From Aegilops tauschii subsp. strangulata (Eukaryota; Streptophyta; Magnoliopsida; Poales; Poaceae): DNA of 64,000 nucleotides. The stretch covers positions 147,080,885 to 147,144,884 of the forward strand of contig NC_053038.3 of NCBI RefSeq assembly GCF_002575655.3. The letters are read 5' to 3'. The notes beneath the pieces are model-generated. The model searched no databases. It was not told the origin of the DNA and saw only the letters and a list, made by a program, of their open reading frames with translations. Below, piece by piece: positions 46,301 to 56,870 of this stretch. The position numbers and the translations under genes are program-made. How positions within the stretch are numbered: position 1 is the first letter of the stretch; the number at the start of each line of letters is the position of its first letter.

Positions 46301-47651
46301 TTCATCCGTAGTCGGATGTTGATCTTGTGTATGATGTATTGATGTATTATTGCGGCATTTGTATGCCTTGTATGTATCCCCATCTATTATGTAATGTTGA
46401 TGTAATGATATCCACCTTGCAAAAGCGTCTTCAAGATGCGCTTCTATCCTTGGTGGGACCTTCGAGGTCCATTAGGATAGGGTCGCATCTTGGGCGTGAC
46501 ACCCTGGCCACAAGGGCGCCCACCCCCCTGGGGCGCACCCTCCGACCTTGTGGGCCCCCTAGACCTCCACCGACCTCAACTCCAACTCCATATATTCACA
46601 TTCGGGGAGAAAAAAATCAAAGAGAAGGATTCATCCCGTTTTACGATACGGAGCCGCCACCAAGCCTTGTTCTTCCTCGGGGGCAGATCTGGAGTCCGTT
46701 CGGGGCTCTGGAGAGGGGAATCTGTCACCATCGTCATATCAACCATCCTCCATCACCAATTTAATGATGCTCACCGCCGTGCGTGAGTAATCCCATTGTA
46801 GGCTTGCTGGACGGTGATGGGTTGGATGAGATTTACCATGTAATCGATTTACTTTTGTTAGGGTTTGATACCTAGTATCCACTATGTTCGAAGATTGATG
46901 TTGCTATGACTTTGCTATGCTTAATGCTTGTCACTAGGACCCGAGTGCCATGATCTCAGATCTGAACCTATTATGTTTTCATGAATATATTTGTGTTCTT
47001 GATCCTATCATGCACGTCAATAGTCACCTACTATGTGTTATGATCCGGCAACCCCGGAGTGACAATAGTCGGGACCACTCCCGGTGATGACCATAGTTTG
47101 AGGAGTTCATGTATTCACTAAGTGCTAAAGCTTTGGTCCGGTACTCTATTAAAAGGAGGCCTTAATATTCCTTAGTTTCCAATAGGACCCCGCTGCCATG
47201 GAGGGTAGGACAAAAGATGTCATGCAAGTTCTTTTCCATAAGCATGTATGATTATATTTGGAATACATGCCTACATTATATTGATGAACTTGAGCTAGTT
47301 CTGTGTGACCCTAGTTTATAACTGTTGCATGATTAATTCCATCCGACATAATTATTCATCATTGATCCATTGCCTACGAGCTCGTTTCATATTGATCTTT
47401 GCTAAGTTACTTTTTCATTGCCACTGTTAGGATTGCTACAAAACTACTACTGTTACTTTTGCCACCGTTATCGTTACTTCCATACTACTTTGCTGCAGAT
47501 ATTAAGTCTTTCAGGTGTGGTTGAATTGACAACTCAGCTGCTAATACTTGAGAATATTCTTTGGCTCCCCTTGTGTCGAACCAATAAATTTGGGTTGAAT
47601 ACTCTACCCACGAAAACTGTTGCGATCCCCTATACTTGTGGGTTATCAACA

Positions 47652-47678
47652 CCTTTTTCTGGCGCCATTGCCGGGGAG
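47652..47678 (+). other. Primer binding site of the Athila element
   Basis: CCTTTTTCTGGCGCCATTGC directly after the LTR end, then CGGGGAG: TGGCGCC(A/G)TTGCCGGGGA is the usual primer site of this group in Triticeae. Confidence 0.85.
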
Positions 47679-47726
47679 CATAGCTCTATTCTCTGAGTCA
47701 CTTGGGATTTATATCTGTTGATCACT

Positions 47727-49702
47727 ATGAGGAATTTGAAAGATCAAAGAACTAAGATTTTCCCTCAACCATGAGGGGAGGTAAGGAACTGCCATCTAGC
47801 TCTGCACTTGATTCTCCTTCTGTTTTGAGTAAACTTGCGACACCTATACCTGCTATTGATTCTGATATGTCGCATGTTATTGATGATGCCACTTCTACTA
47901 TGCATGATGCTTATGATGATACTACTTCTGTGCTTGATAATACTGTGTCACTAGGTGAATTTCTTGATGAACAACTTCTTTGCTTATGATTCTCCCCTAG
48001 GGTTACAAAGAATGAAATTACTGAAACTGATGATATTATTGAAGATGATGATTATGATTCTCCCCTAGATATGAATTACCTGTTGTACCTGAGGGTTATG
48101 TTATGGATGAAGAAACTGCTAGAGACTTCTTTGCTTGCAATGATAGAGAGGATCTTAAGAAATTGTTAGCTAAGCTGAAAGAAAAATCCTTGAATGCTAG
48201 AATGAAATATGATCCCGCTTTTGCTACTTCACCTATCTTTGTTACTGATAAGGATTATTAATTCTCTGTCGATCCTGAGTTAATTACTTTGTTAGAATCT
48301 GATCCTTTTCATGGTTATGAATCTGAAGCTGTTGTGGCGCATCTTACAAAATTGAATGATATAGCCACCCTATTTGCTCATGAGGAAAAAAATTCGCTAT
48401 TACTATATTCTTAAGTTGTTTCCTTTCTCGTTAAAGGGTGATGATAAGTTATGGTTTAATTGTCTTGCTCCTAGTTGCATGCGTAGTCCCCAGGATATGA
48501 TATACTACTTCTCTACAAAATATTTCCCCGCTCATAAGAAACAAGCACTTTAAGGGAGATATTTAATTTTGTGCAAATTGAAAAAGAGAGTCTCCCACAA
48601 GCTTGGGGGAGGCTTCTTCCAATTACTTAATGCTTTGCCTGATCATCCTCTTAAGAAAAATGAAATACTTGATATCTTTTATAATGGACTAACCGATGCT
48701 TCCAGAGACCACCTGGATAGTTGTGCTGGTTGTGTTTTCAGGGAAAGAACTGTTGAGCAAGCTGAATTGCTATTGAATAATATATTGAGTAATGATAATG
48801 ATTGGACACTTCCAGAACCAACTCCGAAGCCAACTCCGAAGAAAAGGGGTATTCTATTTCTTAGTCTTGAAGATATGCAAGAGGCAAACAATTGTATGAA
48901 AGAAAAAGGTATTAAAGTAGAAGATGTTAAGAATTTACCGCCTATTGAAGAAATACATGGTCTTGATAACCCGACACAGGTAGTAGAGGTAAACCCTCTC
49001 CGTAGATTTGATGAAGGTGATATTCCTCAAAATAAGCCTGCTAGTCAATGCTTGGATGAGTTTGATAATTTTATTGTTAAACAAGAATATTTCAATGCTT
49101 ATGTTAGTAGACAATTGAAACATAATGCTTACATGCTTGACCACTTGGTTGACTATATGAGTAGAATTGTCAATGATCTTAAGCTTATTAGTAAACATGC
49201 TTCCATGGTTACAACTCAAGTTGAACAAGTACTTAAGGCACATGATGATTTGCTTAATGAGTTGAATAGAAAGAATAATGATAATGTTGTTAGGGTTATG
49301 ACTAGAGGTGGTAAAATGACCCAGGAACCTTTGTATCCCGAGGGTCATCCTAAGAGAATTGAGCAAGACTCTCAGAGAATTAATACTGATGCATTTAGTC
49401 ATTATAATAAAAAGAAAAAGAAAACTGATAGGATTTTGCATGCTAGTGAACCTGCCGTAGACACACCTGAGAATCCCGATGATATATATATTTCTGATGC
49501 TGAGACACAATCTGGTAATGAACATGAACCTATTCATAATGTTAATAATGATGTTCATGTTGATGCTCAATCTGGTAATGATAATGATGTAGAGGTAGAA
49601 CCTGCTGTTGATCTTGATAACCCACAATCAAAGAATCAACGTTATGATAAGAGAGGCTTTTTTGCTAGAAAACACGGTAAAGAAAGAGAACCATGGGTTT
49701 AG
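47727..49702 (+). pseudogene. gag of the Athila element
   Basis: Begins MRNLKDQRTKIFPQP, then a stop; reading shifts frame several times up to 48,569. A long frame, 48,569-49,702, gives the C-terminal half with NALPDHPLKKNEILDIFYNGLTD and the coiled-coil-like KQEYFNAYVSRQLKHNAYML. It has a basic NKKKKKTDR and an Asp/Glu/Asn-rich region. Gag motif LWFNCLAPSCMRSPQDMIYYF lies before 48,569 in another frame. At least three breaks, so no full Gag. Confidence 0.7.
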
Positions 49703-49708
49703 AAACCC

Positions 49709-50476
49709 ATGCCCTTTCCTCCTAAGACATCCAAAAAAAAGGATGATGAGGATTTTGAGCGCTTTGCTAAAATGATTAGACCTATCTTCTCGCGTATGCG
49801 TTTGACTGATATGCTTAAAATGCCTCCTTATGCTAAGTATATGAAAGATATTGTTACAGATAAAAGAAAGATACCGGAAGCTGAAATTTCCACCATGCTT
49901 GCTAATTATACTTTCAAGGGTGGAATACTAAAGAAACTTGGAGATCCAGGAGTACCAACTATACCATCCTCCATTAAAAGAAACTATGCGAAAACTGCTT
50001 TATGTGATCTTGGAGCTGGTGTTAGTGTTATGCCTTTCTCTTTGTATCATAGACTTGAATTGAATAAGTTGACACCTACTGAAATTTCTTTGCAAATGGC
50101 TGATAAATCAACTGCTATACCCATCGGTATTTGTGAGGATGTGCCTGTTGTGGTTGCAAACGTTACTATCTTAACAGACTTTGTTATTCTTGATATTCCC
50201 AAGGACGACAGTATGTCGATTATTCTTGGTAGACCCTTTTTGAATATCGCAGGGGCTGTTATTAATTGCAAAAATGGCAATGTCACTCTTCATGTTAATG
50301 GTAATGAGCATATGGTACACTTTCCGAAGAAACAACCCCAAGTTCATAGTATCCATTCTATTGGAAATTTTTCAACTATTACTATTGGAGGTTTTGAATT
50401 CCCTCTCCCTACTGTCAAAAAGAAATATGATATTCTTATTGTTGGGGACATGCATATCCCCGTTGAGGTAACCTAG
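49709..50476 (+). CDS. Athila-type protease region
   Basis: Open for 255 codons, MPFPPKTSKKKDDEDFERF onward. The retropepsin motif is ALCDLGAGVSVMPFSLYHRL (D-L-G-A form common in Athila elements), followed by SIILGRPFLNIAGAVINCKNG, the second lobe. It ends TAG after MHIPVEVT. No RT or RNase H follows. A stop just upstream (49,700-49,702) separates it from gag by seven bases, so gag and protease were probably one frame. Confidence 0.8.
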   Translation: MPFPPKTSKKKDDEDFERFAKMIRPIFSRMRLTDMLKMPPYAKYMKDIVTDKRKIPEAEISTMLANYTFKGGILKKLGDPGVPTIPSSIKRNYAKTALCDLGAGVSVMPFSLYHRLELNKLTPTEISLQMADKSTAIPIGICEDVPVVVANVTILTDFVILDIPKDDSMSIILGRPFLNIAGAVINCKNGNVTLHVNGNEHMVHFPKKQPQVHSIHSIGNFSTITIGGFEFPLPTVKKKYDILIVGDMHIPVEVT

Positions 50477-51257
50477 TGTTATTCGAAGATTCTTCGGTTT
50501 TATGTCATTCCAAAGAAGTTTGTTAACAAGACTTGATCAACCTTGTTAATGGATTCCTTTTGATGAGCATGAGATGGTTGAATTTAGAAAGCACAACTCT
50601 CTGTACCCATATTTTACTTTCTGTTATTTAGAATCAATAAAGCCAAAATAGTATTTCTGTCTGTTTTCTGAATTATCCATGCAATAAAAATGTCCAGAAA
50701 ATAAAAGTTCTCCAAATGCCCTAAAAATTTAGTATTTTTATAGAATATTTGAGAATTACTTGCACTGAACACACACCAGGGGGCCTCACCAGCTGGCCAC
50801 AAGGGTGGAGGGCGCACCCTACCCCCCTGGGCGCGCCCCTTGTCCTTGTGGGCCCTACGTGGCCCCCCTCCACTTATTCCAGCACCCATCCACTCCTTCT
50901 TCCTCCAGAAAAAATCACTCCATAGCTCAAACTCGTGTTCTTGCTCATCTTGCTGCCATTTTCGATCTCCTTGCTCAAAGCTCCATTCACAAAACTACTT
51001 TGGGGGATTGTTCCTTGGTATGTGACTCTTCCAATGGTCTGATTAGTTTTTGTTGTAATGCTTTATTCATTACAAATTTTTGCTGCTGTAGTGACCTTGT
51101 TCTTGAGCTTGCATGTCAAATTTATATGGTCCAAAGTAGTTTTGATGCATGATATAGCTTCTAGGCACTTGTAGGAGTAGTTGCTATCAATTTTGTTGAG
51201 TTTGGTTCACTTTTATTTTGAGTCACTAAAAATTTCAGAAATTTCCAGAGGGAGAAA
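50477..51257 (+). promoter_or_regulatory. LTR-like internal segment before Athila ORF1
   Basis: About 50,640-50,900 mirrors, in the same order, parts of the element's own LTR (36,720-36,835 and 46,507-46,600): AATAAAAGTTCTC with a tract of A/T, the GGGGGCC and CCACAAGGGTGGAGGGC run, TACCCCCCTGGGCGCGCCCC and CCTTGTGGGCCC, then a CTCC-rich leader. It is not identical and lacks TG/CA ends. No gene is supported. It could act as an internal promoter for ORF1. Confidence 0.5.
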
Positions 51258-51534
51258 ATGATGAGGAGATTGCTGAGAGGCTCCTCGAGCCAGGGTTCGA
51301 AGGAAAAAGAAAATGAGGAGAGGGAAAAGCCCAAGTATAATCTTCCTCATGCCGCGGAGATTTGCCCGTGTGAATGGCCATGTGATGCATTCTTATAGGC
51401 GGCTGGAATTTATGACGATTCCTATTATTTGGCTGGGAATGTAGGCATCACCGACTTCCTCCTTGACCAGTGTGATCAGTACCTCCTACTCACTAATACT
51501 TTCGTGCAAAATTTTCATTTTCATGCTAGGAGAT

Positions 51535-52016
51535 TGTCGGTGTCAAAACCGGCGGATCTCGGGTAGGGGGTCCCGAACTGTGCGTCTAGGATCGATGGTA
51601 ACAGGAGACGGGGGACACAATGTTTACCCAGGTACGGGCCCTCTCTATGGAGGTAATACCCTACTTCCTGCTTGATTGATCTTGATGAAATATGAGTGTT
51701 ACAAGAGTTGATCTACCACGAGATCGTAATGGCTAAACCCTAGAAGTCTAGCCTATGTGAATATGGTAATGAGTCTACCCCTATCCGGACTACTCTCTTT
51801 GGTTTATATACACACCGGAGAGATCTAGGGTTACATGGAGTCGGTTACATAAGAAGGAATCTACATAGTTGGTTGCCAAGCTTGCCTTCCACGCCAAGTA
51901 GAGTCCAATCCGGACACGGGTGCAGTCTTCGGTCTTCATGTCTTCACAGCCCATCAATCCGTCCCAAAGGATAACAGGCCGGACGCCCGAGGACCCGTTA
52001 GTCCAGGACTCCCTCA
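51535..52016 (-). repeat. 3' LTR of the second Gypsy
   Basis: 482 bp; ends TG and CA on +; matches 59540-60022. Confidence 0.95.
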
Positions 52017-52541
52017 GTAGCCCCTGAACCTGGCTTCAATGACGAGGAGTCCGGTGCGCAGATTCGTCTTCAGCATTGCAATGCGGGTTCCCTCCTTCCG
52101 AACTCCAGAATAGTCTTCAGATGTAATAAGTATATCCAGACCCGTGCATATAATTGCAGAGAATACAATATTCCTCGAGTCCAATTTGCTGATAACTGTT
52201 TATGACATTGTATCACGCCTGCCCGGTTATTATTTCCAACCGTTGGCTAGCACGTCGCCCCACCTCTCGGGGCGCGGTTTTACTGGCACGTCTTGTCAAG
52301 GCAAAGATCGTGTCCCCTTTATTCACGGGATTTTCATTAATGCAGGCGTGGGTAACCCAACCGTCCCCCGGGTACAACTCTTTGGGGATAGGTAAGTTTC
52401 GAGACCCAGGTGGAGACGCTCAGTATTTGGGGTCTTTATATAGGTACCCAGTCTCGTCTTTTTCTTTTGCGCTTGTTTCTTCCTCAACCCCTGCCACCTC
52501 GAGTTCTAACCCTCAGGTTCCAATCTCCACCAGCCCCAATC
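52017..52541. other. Spacer and likely promoter of the antisense gene
   Basis: Non-coding, with a + strand TATATAGGTACCC stretch near 52,436-52,448 about 95 bp before the antisense ATG, then a pyrimidine-rich leader. Confidence 0.4.
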
Positions 52542-55500
52542 ATGTCCGGATCCATTCGTCCAAGCCGGTGGGTGGCTTCTTCTGTTGCGGAGGAGGATAT
52601 TGCGAAGCTCCGCGTGGCGAGGTATCTGACCCCAGAAATCCTTCATCGACTTCCCGCAAAGGAGCAGGTTATTCCTACCCCCGAATCTGGCGAGAGGGTA
52701 GTATTTGTGCCCCACTTCCTCCATGGGTTAGGGTTCGCGCTTAACCCCTTCGTCCGGGGGCTCATGTTCTACTATGGGCTAGATTTTCATGATCTGACCC
52801 CGGACTCTATTCTCCTCACCTCGACATTCATCGTCACGTGTGAGGCCTTCCTCCGGACTCCTCCGCACTTTGGTTTGTGGCTCAAGACCTTTGACGTGAG
52901 GCCGAAGGTGACAGAGGAGGAGCAGGCAAAGTGTGGCAGCGTCATAATAGGCAAGCTTGCCAGCGCGGCTTGGTTTGGAGGATCTTTCGCCAAGTCTTCC
53001 GACCTATGGCAGCAAGGGTGGTTTTATATCAATGAGCCGCGGGGCTCCAAGTGGGTGGCTACTCCTGCGTTCCGACCCGGCCCTCCAATTCAGCTTGCTT
53101 CATGGATCAATAAGGGATTGGACTGGGGATCCGTCAACAAAGTGCAGACTCTGCAAAGTCGCATCCGAAGCCTTACCGAGAAGGGCATCGATCTTGTGAA
53201 CGTCGTTCAAGTAATGCTAGTCCGCCGGACCCTGCCATGTCAGCGGCGGCCTCTCCGTATGTGGGAGTTTAATCCAGAAGGACGGCGGACTCTTCAGCAC
53301 TTCTTCGGCCCCACGCACGAAGGAATGTGGAAATTATATTTCGGGGAATGGGAGCAATGGCCGGACATCACCGAAGATGTTGGCCTTGACTGCAACCACC
53401 CGGACACTGCGGTAAGTATTCAATTTCTGAACACCTTCCATTCAAGCATCTCTTGACAAGATACTGAGCAACCCGTCCCTATGCAGGACTGGATAAAGAA
53501 AGCGGTGTTAATCTGGTGTCCGGCACCCCTTCCCGAAGACTCTGCGACCGCCCTGCTGACGAGAATGCTGATTCTGACACCGTACCAGGTGTCTGCAGAG
53601 GGGGGCAAGAGCGGGGAGCCCAGAGGTGATACCCGCCCTGAGGATGAATTAGACGCTGTGTTCGGGGAAACCGAAACCCTTTTGCCCAAGGGCAAAGGTG
53701 TAGAGGAAGCCCTCCATGGCAAAAAGAGGGCCGCTTCCAAAGATCAGGAGGGGAAGCCTTCCAAGAGAGGAAAAATGCCATCGTCGGGCGGCTTGGCCCG
53801 GGCGAGCGATGCTGTCGTAGGGCTTTATGACGAGGACGAACCTCTGGCCAAACCGTAAGTGAAGCTGGGGCACTTTTAAACGTACCTCATTCTTTTCCTA
53901 TTAGTGAAGTAGTCATCCGACATATGTACATCCACGCAGGTCGCCTGGTGTTTCTCAATCGTCCTCCTCCTCGGGAGACCTTCTTCCGGAGATGATGGAG
54001 AGTGACACGTCTTCTCCGGCCTCCTCGCCCAACAGGGGGGATGATACCGAGGTGTTGTCCCGAAGGGCTCCTTCCAATCGTCAAGTAGTGCAGGAAACGA
54101 AGAAGGTGTTACCCGAAGGTGGTGCCTTTGTCACTCAGGGTTCGGGAATCAAGAATGATGGCCCCGAACCGTCCGGTTTACAGCTGGAGACGATTCTGGA
54201 GGCGAGTAAACGGATTCCTTCAAAGGAATGCCGTACTTCGGCGGCGGTTTTCGAAGACCCCGGAGCGCCAAAATGCTGACGGACATGCTGCGACAAGCGT
54301 CCATTTCAGAGGAGCACCGTGCCATGATGGTTATGGTGGTGGAAAAGGTTCTATCCGCGAAGAGCGGATTGAACAAGGCCTTCTCGAGCCTTCTAAGAGG
54401 TTTTGAGGTTTGTGATGTAGTTTTGTCAATTGAATAATATTGACAGAATGCACCTGTTGTATATGCAGTAGCCCCTGAGACTCGGATTGCCTTCTGAAGG
54501 AAGCGATCAGAGGATCAAAAAGATATGCTCAGGTACTAACCTTGATTTAACTTGGAATACAGGCTGCCTCCCCTCCTACGGCTACCCGAAGTATGAAAGT
54601 GGCCGATCTGCAGCGAAAATTGGATATTGCGGAAGATGACATTGCAATGATCAACAGGCGTCTTGACGACTTGCAAGGTATATGTTTTGAGCATTCCTTA
54701 CACCAATGTGCTTGTAATTCAGGCCTGACGCCGAAAATAGTTTTATATGAAATGTGCATGAGTGCAGATGGTGCTGCCGCCGTTGAAGCTCTTCGGGCGG
54801 AGCTAGCCCGGGCCAAGGAGCAGGCCCGGTGTAGTGATGCTGCTGCCGAGAATGCATCGGCTGATCTAAGAGCCAAACAAGCAGCTCGATGCCAAAATGA
54901 GGAGAAAATATCCGCACTGGCGCTTCAATTGAAGAATACTGCCGGCCGCTGTGAATACCTTGAGAAGGAAAATAAAGCCAAAATGGCTGAACTTGATAAT
55001 GCCGTATGAGAGGCGAGTGAAGCTCGGTCTGAGTCTAGGGCAGCTCGTGAAGAGATTCGGCAGGCTAAGGAGATAGCGGCCGGTAAGCCCTTTTTGCTTC
55101 AGACTAAGTTTGGCGATCCGGACTATGCTCAGCTGAACCAGGTCTGGAGTTCTCCGGCTGAATTTTTGGACTTGCCGAAGAGTTCTTCTGATGCGGCGCA
55201 ATTTTACCAAGCACAAGAGGGGTATGCAACGGAGAAGCTTTTCTGGTCGCAATTTGGCGCATCAAAGCGCCCTCTGTTGTTGAATGAACAAATGTCCCAA
55301 TGGGCCGAGCTTCATAGGATATCCGGCGACGCCATGAAGAACGTCATAATCCAGTTGTGGCCGAATGAGCCTATTCCAAAGAGCTACTTTGGCCTGGTGC
55401 GGCGCCTTGTTGATGCGGTGCCACGTATCGACGCTGTGAAGCGGTCGGCGTGCATTGAAGGTGGACGGATGGCCTTTGCCTGAGTCAAGACATTCTGGGG

Positions 55501-55642
55501 GAAGATGAAGGCCGTCGATGTTGCGGCGAAGAGTCCGCCTAAGGGCAAGGACCATAATGAGCCGGAGCATTATTTTGAAGACGTCCTGGAAGCTGCCCGC
55601 CTGATAGAGGGTCAATGCTCGAAGAACATAATGTTCGAGTGA
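52542..55642 (+). pseudogene. Antisense multi-exon gene of the second Gypsy
   Basis: Opposite to gag. Exon 1, 52542-53411 (MSGSIRPSRWVASSVAEED; donor GTAAGT), holds the putative gypsy-type transposon domain: VFVPHFLHGLGFALNPFVRG, FYYGLDFHDLTPDSIL and RRTLPCQRRPLRMWEF. Exon 2 is 53487-53857 (DWIKKAVLIW, then basic KKRAASKDQ). Exon 3, about 53,941-54,407, is Ser-rich; exon 4 about 54,563-54,677; exon 5 from about 54,768, a coiled coil (VEALRAELARAKEQARCSDA). Two stops (TGA near 55,007 and 55,482) and a C-terminus ending CSKNIMFE follow. The order matches the antisense gene at 13,717-17,166. Function unknown. Confidence 0.65.
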
Positions 55643-56870
55643 GGTGTATTAGAATTGTAAAAGACAATTTTATAACTGATCTATTTTTATATTTTGCTCA
55701 ACAGCTTGAATTCCTCCTGTGCGGCCATTTTAATATAATCTGAAAGTTTTCCAGTCGTCGGCTTCAGCCCCCTCGTAGGAAGTACGGGGGTGTTCGGAAA
55801 AGCATTCAATCACTCTTTACCCAATGTCTTGGTCCGTGAAGGAGGTGATAATGCAGCGAACCAGGCAATCGGACTATAGGGCGTTAACACCTTCACTTAG
55901 CCATAGGAGTTTTATGGTGGGGCTATGACATAGCCCCTGGTATGTATACGGCGCATTATAATATAGTGCCTTACATATGTTGATCTGAAAAGATCCCTCG
56001 TGTGACACGGAGAATCACTAAAGATTCGAATAAGTCATCAAGTGGTTGACCAGCCCTCGCTGCATCATGACTGTCAGTTTTTGGCTTTCTCTACTGAGGT
56101 GCTCATCCGGTCTAAGCCAGGGCACAATCGCAGTAGTTCTCCCTTTACTACCCTAGCCGATAGAACGGAACGTAGGGTAGCAAGCACAGGAGCCGGGCAA
56201 CCCAACTATTGACCCAAGACAATGATTCGGAGTTGATGCATATAAGGCCAAACTTGCGACGCCGAAGTGCGCTTTAGAGCTGTTCGGACTTTTACTGGCA
56301 ACTCATTTGTTCCCATACCGAGCCCCTGGCAGGTTATGCCGAGGTGCATCTGTAAAGCAGCCGCTAAGGCCATACTCATTGTTGAAAGGGTATGGAAGAT
56401 TAGTTCGGATAAAAGTTTACTGGGAATAGAGCAATATGCCAATGATAAATTCATATAAAAAACCACGAACACCGCTATTTGACATGCTCGGGGTCAGGAA
56501 CGGAGGAAACAATGCATAGTACAGGCTCGAAATAAAGAGTGTGGTCTTCAAAAAGTTGTGTTGGACCTCCTGTCGCACGTCTGCGCCGCCCGTCCTTGGG
56601 GAGGGTAATCCTTAACGGAAGTAGCCCCTTTAGGTGAGTCTATGGATCCGAACTCCGAGAGAGTCCGTAGTAGATACTGTCTTTTTCGTCACCTGTTTTT
56701 ACGAGATAATAGTGAAAAAAGAAAAAGGAAAACGGATAAAAAACATTACGGGAGTGCTTGCAGGGCTGTCCGTATTGTGCTTCCGCCAATGCCCATGGTA
56801 TCTTGAGTGCATAGTGATGCACGTGCGGTGTAAATCTTGCTGGTACATGAGGTGGGTGGCGGAAGCCGAA
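55643..56870. other. Spacer between antisense gene and gag, replaces pol
   Basis: About 1.2 kb of non-coding DNA lies where Gypsy elements keep protease to integrase. Short ORFs here show no RT, RNase H or integrase motif. The sequence TAGCCCC... and GATTCGAATAAG near 56,030 echo the spacer repeats of the first Gypsy. Confidence 0.6.

Larger units (their letters stand above)
36836..46501 (+). repeat. Large solo LTR, about 4.34 kb, split by a Copia element
   Basis: TGTAACGCCCCGAG at 36836 and GGGCGTGACA ending at 46501 are flanked by a perfect target duplication CCCTG (36831-36835 and 46502-46506). After removing the Copia and one of its target copies, 4,343 bp remain with no second copy of either end, no primer site and no gag-pol, as expected of a solo LTR left by LTR-LTR recombination. 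A CTATAAATC box at 37772-37780 gives + orientation. The size and the TGTAACGCCCC start fit LARD-type Triticeae families with very long LTRs such as Sukkula (recollection). Short ORFs inside are not supported as genes. Confidence 0.8.
36601..47651 (+). repeat. 5' LTR of the Athila element (split)
   Basis: About 1,380 bp once the insertion 36836-46506 is removed: 36601-36835 and 46507-47651. It matches the start of the 3' LTR at 62924. The right piece has a CCATATATTCA TATA-like site near 46,590. Confidence 0.9.
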
